5,354 nt of DNA from the NCBI GenBank assembly GCA_016788685.1, contig JAEUSS010000440.1, positions 1-5,354 of the forward strand. Reading direction: 5' to 3'. This DNA comes from Prolixibacteraceae bacterium (GTDB taxonomy: Bacteria > Bacteroidota > Bacteroidia > Bacteroidales > Prolixibacteraceae). Shown here piece by piece: positions 1 to 5,138 of the stretch (position 1 is the first letter of the stretch; every line of letters starts with the position of its first letter). Both the position numbers and the translations under genes were made by a program. A model generated the notes under the pieces. That model saw only the letters and a program-made list of their open reading frames with translations, was not told the DNA's origin and ran no database searches.

Positions 1-236
1 ATTACCTGATAGTTGGACATCATCGGAAATCTCCGCGCGTTGGCTATGATGGTGTGCGGTTCGGTATCTTTTCCGTACAGAATGGTTTGATTAAATCCTT
101 TTTCTGCTTCAGTCAGAACATTATCAGTAATGTAATCGCTGATTTTGTCGATGAAATAGGTTTCTTCGCCCATCAGGAAATAGATGGGATGGTATATCTT
201 TTTGTGCAGATTGCTGATAATTTCCTCAAAAGTCAT
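1..236 (-). CDS. holA: DNA polymerase III subunit delta, N-terminal fragment (runs off left edge)
   Basis: HolA is the delta subunit of the clamp loader; it opens the beta sliding clamp and loads it on DNA with the gamma/tau and delta-prime subunits. Reading from an ATG at 236 gives 78 full codons with no stop, beginning MTFEEIISNLHKKIYHPIYF and continuing through LMGEETYFIDKISDYI, a glutamine/leucine/tyrosine/glycine segment (FNQTILYGKD) and ARRFPMMSNYQV at the edge. The GEE-Y-ID-I segment followed by ARR-PMMS matches the N-terminal domain of Bacteroidota HolA proteins, which are about 340 residues, so roughly three quarters lies outside the window. The ATG is 14 bases past the amn stop on the same strand, and I see no promoter or terminator between them, so co-transcription with amn is likely. 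There is no strong Shine-Dalgarno sequence, as is usual in this phylum. Identification rests on recalled family sequence. Confidence 0.85.
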   Translation of the reverse strand, partial: MTFEEIISNLHKKIYHPIYFLMGEETYFIDKISDYITDNVLTEAEKGFNQTILYGKDTEPHTIIANARRFPMMSNYQV

Positions 237-250
237 TCTCTGGCGGTATA

Positions 251-1021
251 TTAAAATTTCAGATGTTTAACCGATTCTCCGTTGTTTTTAATCTCGAGCA
301 GTGCGTCAATTCCGGTCTCCAGGTGTTCCTGCACAAAGTTGTTCGAAACGATCTGGTCGCTGGCTTCTGTTTTTACACCCGTTGAAATCATCGGTTGGTC
401 GGAAACAAGCAGCAAGGCTCCCGATGGAATCTGGTTGTAGAAGCCGACAGTAAAAATGGTGGCCGTTTCCATGTCAATAGCCATAGCCCTCGACTTTTCG
501 AGGTATTTTTTGAAACGTTCGTCATACTCCCAGACGCGCTTGTTGGTAGTGTACACTACTCCTGTGTAATAGTCATGTTTCCTGTTCCGGATGGCTGTTG
601 AAACCGCTCGTTGAAGGTTAAATGCAGGCAATGCAGGTATTTCCGGAGGTAAGTAGTCGTTGGATGTACCTTCGCTTCTGATGGCTGCGATGGGTAAAAT
701 GAAATCTCCTAATTTATTTTTCTGTTTCAGTCCGCCGCATTTTCCCAGGAAAAGTACAGCTTTGGGGTGGACGGCGCTTAGTAAATCCATCATGGTGGCG
801 GCATTGGGGCTCCCCATACCAAAATTGATGATGGTGATTCCTTCGGCACTGGCATTGGGCATGTTTTTATTTTCTCCCAGAATCGGGACTCCGAATTTCT
901 TCGCGAACATATCCACATACATATGGAAATTGGTCAGCAGAATCAGATCATCAAATTCTTCCAGAGGTCGTCCGGTATACCGCGGCAGCCAGTTTGCTAC
1001 AATTTCTTCTTTCGTTTTCAT
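251..1021 (-). CDS. amn: AMP nucleosidase, short single-domain form
   Basis: Amn hydrolyses AMP to adenine and ribose 5-phosphate in the cytoplasm, controlling the AMP pool and feeding purine salvage. The 256-residue product starts MKTKEEIVANWLPRYTGRPL. It carries the nucleoside-phosphorylase-fold motifs of the catalytic half of Amn: INFGMGSPNAATMMD (65-79), FLGKCGGL (91-98), LPPEIPA (124-130), AIDMETATI (181-189) and LLVSDQP (204-210). D208 sits where the enterobacterial enzyme has its catalytic Asp, and the MET at 184-186 is typical of the nucleotide-binding site. E. coli Amn is about 480 residues with an N-terminal regulatory domain; that domain is absent here, as in other Bacteroidota. 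The frame stays open upstream to 1195, but that extension has no family features, would cover a likely promoter, and would overlap the divergent gene starting at 1190, so I chose the ATG at 1021. holA follows after 14 bases. Confidence 0.9.
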   Translation of the reverse strand: MKTKEEIVANWLPRYTGRPLEEFDDLILLTNFHMYVDMFAKKFGVPILGENKNMPNASAEGITIINFGMGSPNAATMMDLLSAVHPKAVLFLGKCGGLKQKNKLGDFILPIAAIRSEGTSNDYLPPEIPALPAFNLQRAVSTAIRNRKHDYYTGVVYTTNKRVWEYDERFKKYLEKSRAMAIDMETATIFTVGFYNQIPSGALLLVSDQPMISTGVKTEASDQIVSNNFVQEHLETGIDALLEIKNNGESVKHLKF

Positions 1022-1161
1022 AAAATGGTGTATGAAGGTATTTTTTTTAGATCCCTGAGTGCCTGAAATTATCCGTTTTGTCCAGTTAAGCATTCCGGAG
1101 AACTTCGGATTTTTGGGCGCTTCGAATTTTTTAATTGTTACTTTTATGCTCGGTTTTAACA

Positions 1162-1195
1162 CAAAAATACAAACTTTGTTGGCTTCATCATGCAA
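1162..1195 (-). promoter_or_regulatory. Candidate amn promoter
   Basis: On the minus strand, 1169 to 1162 reads TATTTTTG, a full match to the Bacteroidota -7 element TAnnTTTG. A TTG at 1195-1193 lies 23 bases upstream, at the long end of the accepted 17-23 spacing for the -33 element. Transcription would start near 1155, leaving a leader of about 130 bases before the amn ATG at 1021. The -33 part overlaps the first codons of the divergent gene. The region is AT-rich, so a chance match is possible. Confidence 0.35.
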
Positions 1196-1648
1196 AAACT
1201 GAATTTGCCCGAATATTCTTTCCGAATCAAGTCTCCGGAAGGTAAAACTTTAATCTTTGATTCGCTGCGGAAAAAATTTGTACGACTCACTCCGGAGGAA
1301 TGGGTGCGTCAGAATTTTGTTCAGTTTCTGATTGCTGAGAAAAAATATCCGGCTTCGTTGATTGCCGTTGAAGCCGGGGTGAAAGTCAATAACAATCCAC
1401 AAAGGGCTGACCTGCTTGTTTTCGACCGTGCCGGGAAGGCTGCGCTGGTTGCCGAGTTTAAGGCTCCGGAAGTGAAGATCAGCCAGCAGACATTTGATCA
1501 GATCGTACGGTACAATATGCAACTGAAAGTGCCTTTCCTGATTGTCAGTAACGGGTTGGAGCATTATTGCTGCCGGATCGTTTATGAGGATAATTCATAC
1601 ACGTTTCTTCCGGAAATACCCGATGCCGATACTGTGACCGGAGTGTAA
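1190..1648 (+). CDS. Stand-alone HsdR N-terminal domain (HSDR_N, PD-(D/E)XK nuclease-like) protein
   Basis: This 152-residue protein resembles the N-terminal nuclease domain of type I restriction R subunits (HSDR_N_2-like). After a hydrophilic start it has the segment RKKFVRLTPEEWVRQNFV (27-44), characteristic of the Bacteroidota orphan version. The nuclease signature is complete: E61, D74 in QRADLLVFD, E89-x-K91 in VAEFKAP, then Q104-x3-Y108 in DQIVRYN, the QxxxY element of type I and RecB-like nucleases. It lacks the helicase and C-terminal parts of HsdR, and no HsdM or HsdS gene is present, so it is not a conventional restriction enzyme. It is divergent from amn-holA with 168 bases between start codons, an arrangement I recall from other Bacteroidota, which suggests a conserved housekeeping role. 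The function is unknown; DNA repair or another DNA-processing role is inference. A weak -7-like TACTTTTA at 1139-1146 precedes it. It ends 14 bases from the convergent SulP gene. Confidence 0.82.
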   Translation: MQKLNLPEYSFRIKSPEGKTLIFDSLRKKFVRLTPEEWVRQNFVQFLIAEKKYPASLIAVEAGVKVNNNPQRADLLVFDRAGKAALVAEFKAPEVKISQQTFDQIVRYNMQLKVPFLIVSNGLEHYCCRIVYEDNSYTFLPEIPDADTVTGV

Positions 1649-1662
1649 TCTGTTTTTGCGGG

Positions 1663-3306
1663 TTAATTCTGTTTCTTCAGAATCAGGTCCATTCGTGCAA
1701 GCGCCAGGTCAAAGTTGGCTGTGATGTTTCCAGGTCCGATCAAGGCGCTGATTCCTCCTTTTTCCAGTTCTTCGAGTACCTCAGGCTGAACTCCCGAGAG
1801 GATTATCTGGATTCTTCTCGACTTCAGGTCTTTAATCGTTCCCTTTAGGTTTCGCAGGCCCGTGCCGTCAATGAAAGGAACGTGCCGCATCCGGATGATC
1901 ACAATCTTTGATGTGTGGCTGATGTCTTTCAAGGTTTCTTCATAGCGGCGGGCGGCAGCAAAAAAGAATGGTCCGCTGATCTCAAAAATTTCCACTCCAT
2001 GGGGAATGTCAGCATAATTTTCGAGAGAATCTGACTCTGCTTCCATGGGAATGACTTTGCTCAGGCTCGACATGCGCTGCATGAAAAGTAGCGATGAAAG
2101 TACCACTCCGACTTCAATGGCAACGGTTAAGTCGACAAATACCGTCAGGATGAAGGTGCTTACGAGAATAAATATGTCGTATTTATGGCCTTTCAGGAGT
2201 GAAAAGAACGACTTCATTTCGCTCATGTTGTAGGCAACAACAATCAGGATACCGGCCAGACAAGGCATGGGGATCAGGATGGCCCACTGACCGAAGAACA
2301 GCATAATCAGAAGAAGGGTGATGGCATGTATGATTCCTGCAATAGGAGTGCGTCCGTTGTTTTTGATGTTTGTGGCTGTGCGGGCAATGGCTCCGGTTGC
2401 CGGAATTCCTCCGAAAAACGGAACGACCACATTGGCAACTCCCTGGGCTATGAGCTCGGTATTTGAACGGTGATTGCTGCTGATCATCCCGTCGGCGACT
2501 ACTGCTGACAGCAGCGATTCGATGGCGCCGAGCAATGCGATGGTCAGTGCAGGCTGCATATATTGCCCCAGCTGGTCGAACTGGATGGACGGAAACGATA
2601 AGTCGATTTTATTGGGAATTGCTCCGAAAATACTTTCGATGGTATTAACCTCAATGCCAAATATGGAGACAATGAGTGTCATGGCAACGATGGCGATGAA
2701 CGACCCCGGGATTTTGGGGATTAATCTTCCGGAAAAAACAGTGATAAGGATAGTGGCAATGGTTATAAGAACAGCGGAAGGATTAAAGTTTTGTATGTGA
2801 TGGAAGTAAACTTCCCATTTGTCAATGAATTCGGCAGGAAGCTTATCCACCGGAAGACCCATTGCATCTTTTATCTGGGTGGAGAAAATAACCAGGGCGA
2901 TACCGCTGGTAAACCCGACAATTAACGGATGCGGGAAAAATTTCAGGATGGAGCCCAACCGGAGGAATCCAAAAGCGATGAGCATAAATCCGGCCATGAT
3001 CGTGGAAATCATCAGTCCGTCGAATCCGTATTTTTGAACGATCCCGTACACAATGACGATAAAGGCCCCGGTCGGGCCGCCAATCTGGACACGGCTTCCT
3101 CCAAGTAACGAAATCAGGAATCCTGCTACCACTGCAGTGATTATTCCTTTTTCAGGAGAGACTCCGGAAGCTACAGCAAAGGCAATTGCCAATGGCAAAG
3201 CTACAATTCCAACAATGATACCGGCAAAAATGTCGTCTGATAGATTTTTTGTAAGAAGGCCTTTTTTGAAGAGGCTCCATGTTTTTGGCAGAAAAATTGG
3301 TTCCAT
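1663..3306 (-). CDS. SulP family (SLC26-type) inorganic anion transporter with C-terminal STAS domain
   Basis: SulP proteins are inner-membrane carriers of anions such as sulfate, bicarbonate or dicarboxylates; the substrate cannot be told from this sequence. The 547-residue product has the usual length and order: a short cytoplasmic N-terminus, a membrane core of many hydrophobic helices (about 25-410; 14 in the family fold) and a STAS domain (about 437-542). Family motifs are GGSRVQIGGPTGAF (69-82), the first part of the substrate region; GAIESLLSAVVADG (260-273) with a buried acidic residue E263; and GGIPATGAIARTATNI (299-314), followed by NNGRTPIAG. In the STAS domain FIDGTG (478-483) places T482 where SpoIIAA-like domains carry their phosphorylated serine. 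The frame could begin at 3330, but a perfect -7 element covers 3328-3335, so the ATG at 3306 (MEPIFLPKTW) is preferred. No carbonic anhydrase or sulfate-assimilation gene is nearby to suggest a substrate. Confidence 0.93.
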   Translation of the reverse strand: MEPIFLPKTWSLFKKGLLTKNLSDDIFAGIIVGIVALPLAIAFAVASGVSPEKGIITAVVAGFLISLLGGSRVQIGGPTGAFIVIVYGIVQKYGFDGLMISTIMAGFMLIAFGFLRLGSILKFFPHPLIVGFTSGIALVIFSTQIKDAMGLPVDKLPAEFIDKWEVYFHHIQNFNPSAVLITIATILITVFSGRLIPKIPGSFIAIVAMTLIVSIFGIEVNTIESIFGAIPNKIDLSFPSIQFDQLGQYMQPALTIALLGAIESLLSAVVADGMISSNHRSNTELIAQGVANVVVPFFGGIPATGAIARTATNIKNNGRTPIAGIIHAITLLLIMLFFGQWAILIPMPCLAGILIVVAYNMSEMKSFFSLLKGHKYDIFILVSTFILTVFVDLTVAIEVGVVLSSLLFMQRMSSLSKVIPMEAESDSLENYADIPHGVEIFEISGPFFFAAARRYEETLKDISHTSKIVIIRMRHVPFIDGTGLRNLKGTIKDLKSRRIQIILSGVQPEVLEELEKGGISALIGPGNITANFDLALARMDLILKKQN

Positions 3307-3327
3307 TTCAATCAAAATTTGAAGCTG

Positions 3328-3335
3328 CAAATGTA
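3328..3335 (-). promoter_or_regulatory. SulP gene promoter, -7 element
   Basis: The minus strand reads TACATTTG, a perfect TAnnTTTG, followed by CAGC. The predicted start of transcription is near 3321, leaving a leader of about 15 bases before the ATG at 3306. The closest upstream TTG is 24 bases away, one more than the normal range, so the -33 element is weak or absent. This site is the main argument against the longer reading frame starting at 3330. Confidence 0.5.
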
Positions 3336-3390
3336 CGCCCTATTCCAGAAGGTTGTCCTCAATATGCTGTTTTTTTAATTTTTTCGTAAA

Positions 3391-3528
3391 ATGTTCGGAG
3401 GTGAATACGAAGATTTGTCAATTTGTCACCACGTTACAGTCGGAAAGAAAGTCTCCTGGTTTTACAGCAAAATCGTTCCGGCGGATTGGACGGCGCTTTG
3501 TTTATTTGTTTTGTTTTTAGTCGTTTAA
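3391..3528 (+). CDS. Speculative 45-residue small ORF with hydrophobic C-terminus
   Basis: An ATG at 3391 opens a frame that stops at TAA 3526-3528. The 45-residue product begins MFGGEYEDLSICHHVTVG, has a charged middle (GKKVSWFYSK) and ends in a hydrophobic stretch ADWTALCLFVLFLVV, which could be a short tail anchor. I recognise no family. There is no Shine-Dalgarno sequence. A TTG at 3353-3355 lies 20 bases before TAATTTTT (3376-3383, one mismatch to TAnnTTTG), which would put transcription start almost at the ATG. The T-rich sequence at 3497-3519 could produce the hydrophobic end by chance because TTT, TTG and TTA all encode hydrophobic residues. It may equally be noncoding leader of the downstream synthetase gene. 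Confidence 0.18.
   Translation: MFGGEYEDLSICHHVTVGKKVSWFYSKIVPADWTALCLFVLFLVV
3413..3428. repeat. Perfect tandem 8-mer ATTTGTCA x2
   Basis: ATTTGTCA at 3413-3420 is repeated at once at 3421-3428. It lies about 80-100 bases upstream of the SulP promoter and well upstream of the alarmone synthetase gene. It could be a pair of protein-binding half-sites or a simple duplication. If the 45-codon ORF is real it would fall inside its coding sequence. Confidence 0.7.
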
Positions 3529-3540
3529 CTTCGGTTGTTC

Positions 3541-3571
3541 TCCCCCGAGCGTTTGCCGTTGTTTAGGGGGA
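3541..3571 (+). other. C-rich/G-rich inverted repeat in the alarmone synthetase leader
   Basis: TCCCCC at 3541-3546 can pair with GGGGGA at 3566-3571 around a 19-base loop. No run of T follows, so it does not look like an intrinsic terminator. If transcription begins upstream of 3541 it could form a hairpin in the 5' leader about 95 bases before the start codon at 3665. Confidence 0.3.
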
Positions 3572-3653
3572 AGTGGTGCAGTCGCTGGATCGAAGTCTGT
3601 CTTTTTTTATATTGGAATGATTGTTGGAGAACTTTCAGAAAAAACAACATATA

Positions 3654-3660
3654 AAGGGAG
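3654..3660 (+). promoter_or_regulatory. Shine-Dalgarno-like site that supports the start at 3665
   Basis: AAGGGAG lies 4 bases before the ATG at 3665. This is unusual here because the other genes of the window have AT-rich leaders without such a site. The alternative in-frame ATG at 3617 has only TTGGA upstream and would sit almost on a -7-like element at 3608-3615. The spacing is short, so the evidence is suggestive only. Confidence 0.4.
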
Positions 3661-3664
3661 CAAG

Positions 3665-4345
3665 ATGAAGAAACTGGAACGATCAAAGACCTCATATTTT
3701 TTTAGTGGCGTGTCGGGCGAAGTTTTACCTGCCGATATGGTCAGTATCATTAATTCGTATGTGGAAACCGAAAATCTGTATTCTTCGGCCATACGCGAAA
3801 TAACGACCAAGCTGGAGAACCTGAATGATGAATTTAAATATACGAAAGACCGTAATCCGATTCATCAGATCAATAGCAGAGTAAAAACACCGTTGAGTAT
3901 TTTCCGGAAACTTCAGCACAGAGGTCTGGAGTTGAGTGTACAGTCGGCCCGGGAAAACCTGACCGATATTGCAGGCGTGCGCGTCATCTGCTCTTATATT
4001 GACGATATATACCTGATCGCCGATTTGCTTACCTCGCAGGATGATATTGTGGTAATCCGGAGAACGGACTACATCAAAGATACCAAGCCAAACGGATACC
4101 GCAGCTTGCACTTGATTGTATCGGTTCCTGTGTTTTTGTCGAACCGGAAGGAGCTGGTGAATGTGGAGGTCCAGATACGGACCATCGCTATGGATTTTTG
4201 GGCTTCCCTGGAACATGAGTTAACTTATAAACTTACCGACAGAAAGACAGAGTCCGTTTTGAAAGAGCTAAAAGAATGTGCCGATGTTATTGCCGAAACT
4301 GATATCAGAATGCAAAATCTGTATAACAACATTGCCAGGCACTGA
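3665..4345 (+). CDS. Small alarmone synthetase (GTP pyrophosphokinase, RelQ/SAS type)
   Basis: Small alarmone synthetases transfer pyrophosphate from ATP to GDP or GTP, making ppGpp/pppGpp in the cytoplasm and setting off the stringent response. The product is 226 residues from the ATG at 3665, close to RelQ/YjbM proteins (about 210-225). It holds only the synthetase domain, with no HD hydrolase and no TGS or ACT domain, so it should make but not degrade the alarmone. Motifs are LTDIAGVRVICSY (99-111) with D101 and R106; DYIKDTKPNGYRSLHLIV (135-152), the substrate loop; and VEVQIRTIAMDFWASLEHEL (167-186) with E168. The D101-E168 spacing of 67 equals the Mg-binding Asp to catalytic Glu distance in B. 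subtilis SAS1. Helical ends match the oligomer-forming helices of RelQ. An in-frame ATG at 3617 would add 16 residues (MIVGELSEKTTYKGSK); I prefer 3665 for the Shine-Dalgarno-like site. It is divergent from the SulP gene and convergent with the lipoprotein gene. Confidence 0.9.
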   Translation: MKKLERSKTSYFFSGVSGEVLPADMVSIINSYVETENLYSSAIREITTKLENLNDEFKYTKDRNPIHQINSRVKTPLSIFRKLQHRGLELSVQSARENLTDIAGVRVICSYIDDIYLIADLLTSQDDIVVIRRTDYIKDTKPNGYRSLHLIVSVPVFLSNRKELVNVEVQIRTIAMDFWASLEHELTYKLTDRKTESVLKELKECADVIAETDIRMQNLYNNIARH

Positions 4346-4433
4346 AGTTAGTCGGCCGGGTGTATCGAGTCGGTTTTGCACCTCGTTAAATGTGATAATG
4401 GGGATGGGCATCAGAGGAACGGACAGAATGATT

Positions 4434-4853
4434 TTAACGCCTGTTCCCTGTTATCCGGGGGCGGGATTGAAGAATCGGGATGTTTAATTCATTTTCCACA
4501 TACTGAAAATAGTAGTAGAGTTTGTGCTCAATCTCAAATGGATACTTCTCCTTGAAATCGTAATTGATTGGTGACCCCAATAAACCGGACATTCCGGAAC
4601 TGCTGTTCCAGGCCTGTACGTACTGCGTGTTCCAGTTCTTGTAATAGTCGATGCTGTGATCCATTGCAGGCGATTTTTTTAGCAGATACCAGGTTTCAAA
4701 TTCCGGATCGAAAACAACGAGTTCGTACTCTGTGCTGTCTTCCGGTTTTATTTCGGGAGTACTCACTTTTGACAATGGCTTTTGCACACTGCAGGCTGCA
4801 ATTATCAACAACAGGATCAAAGGCAGCAAAGTGTTTTTTATTTCAGTCGGCAT
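4434..4853 (-). CDS. Small lipoprotein, DUF6146-like
   Basis: This 139-residue protein begins with a lipoprotein signal peptide: lysine near the N-terminus, a hydrophobic stretch NTLLPLILLLIIAAC and a lipobox IAAC with the lipidated Cys at 21. The mature part is about 119 residues and has an aromatic-rich core: YELVVFDPEFETWYL (43-57), NWNTQYVQAWN (73-83), PINYDF (95-100) and HKLYYYFQYVENEL (110-123). This pattern resembles the Bacteroidota family DUF6146, recalled from memory and not searched; its function is unknown. The residues after the Cys (SVQKP) lack the acidic stretch that sends many Bacteroidota lipoproteins to the cell surface, so a periplasm-facing location is more likely. The start at 4853 is the only ATG that keeps the signal peptide whole. 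Its 3' end faces the alarmone synthetase gene 88 bases away, and I find no convincing terminator hairpin in that gap. No clear promoter is visible upstream. Confidence 0.75.
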   Translation of the reverse strand: MPTEIKNTLLPLILLLIIAACSVQKPLSKVSTPEIKPEDSTEYELVVFDPEFETWYLLKKSPAMDHSIDYYKNWNTQYVQAWNSSSGMSGLLGSPINYDFKEKYPFEIEHKLYYYFQYVENELNIPILQSRPRITGNRR

Positions 4854-5091
4854 ACAGTCTTTTTTTTAGGTGTAAACGGTTATTCCCGGGTCATTTTTTA
4901 CAGGCAGAAGGCTGTTGGCAGAGGAACACTTCTTTTGTACGCATATTTGAAAAGCTTGTTTTCTTAAATTGAGCTTGCTGTAAGTCGGCCAATTACTGAA
5001 TCTTTGAGATGCCTGAAAACCGGAATGAAAGTAAATTGTTAATTCAGGTTAAAGGACTGTATGTTATTTATAAAACCAATGGAAAAAACGG

Positions 5092-5099
5092 TACTTTTG
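5092..5099 (+). promoter_or_regulatory. gpmI promoter, -7 element
   Basis: TACTTTTG is a perfect match to the Bacteroidota -7 consensus TAnnTTTG. Transcription should begin near 5106, giving a leader of about 33 AT-rich bases before the ATG at 5139. No TTG occurs 17-23 bases upstream; TTT or TTA at 5067-5070 may serve as a weak -33 element. The rest of 4854-5138 shows no gene or repeat that I can support. Confidence 0.55.
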
Positions 5100-5138
5100 T
5101 GTCCCGAAAATGTTCATTATTTAAAACGAATCTAAATT

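Larger units (their letters stand above)
3307..3616. other. Divergent intergenic region between the SulP and alarmone synthetase genes
   Basis: This 310-base stretch has no recognised gene. It holds the SulP -7 element (3328-3335, minus), T-rich runs at 3369-3384 and 3497-3519, an inverted pair TTCGTA (3383-3388)/TACGAA (3406-3411) with a 17-base loop, a tandem 8-mer (3413-3428), and a C5/G5 inverted pair (3542-3546/3566-3570). A 45-codon ORF (3391-3528, plus) is listed separately as doubtful. For the synthetase gene the nearest -7-like element is TATATTGG at 3608-3615, one mismatch from consensus and without a TTG at the proper distance. The region is long for this window and probably contains regulatory sites for both flanking genes. 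Confidence 0.6.

Noticed and set aside
660..1058. Plus-strand 132-residue ORF opposite amn
   Set aside because: It is antisense to a clearly conserved gene, with no recognisable domain.
1022..1195. 58-residue N-terminal extension of AMP nucleosidase
   Set aside because: The frame is open but the added residues show no family feature, would overlap the divergent gene from 1190 and would cover the likely amn promoter; the start at 1021 matches the known short form.
1190..1648. Type I restriction-modification system
   Set aside because: Only the HsdR N-terminal domain is present, complete in itself, with no motor domain and no hsdM or hsdS gene in the window.
2045..3322. Plus-strand ORFs of 62-108 residues opposite the SulP gene
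   Set aside because: They are antisense shadows of a well-conserved membrane protein; their composition mirrors the SulP codons.
768..3498. Shared 12-mer TGGACGGCGCTT at 768-779 and 3487-3498
   Set aside because: About one repeated 12-mer is expected by chance in a sequence of this length, and the flanks do not match.
3725..4216. Minus-strand 163-residue ORF opposite the alarmone synthetase gene
   Set aside because: The sense frame has complete synthetase motifs and the antisense product resembles nothing I know.
4346..4433. Bidirectional terminator between the synthetase and lipoprotein genes
   Set aside because: Only a weak pairing (GGTGTA with TGCACC) is visible and no T-run follows on either strand.
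4278..4487. Plus-strand 69-residue ORF across the synthetase/lipoprotein gap
   Set aside because: It overlaps both real genes in other frames and has low-complexity, motif-free composition.
4568..4972. Plus-strand ORFs of 134 and 61 residues opposite and upstream of the lipoprotein gene
   Set aside because: The antisense frame has a clear signal peptide and lipobox; the plus-strand products have no supporting feature.
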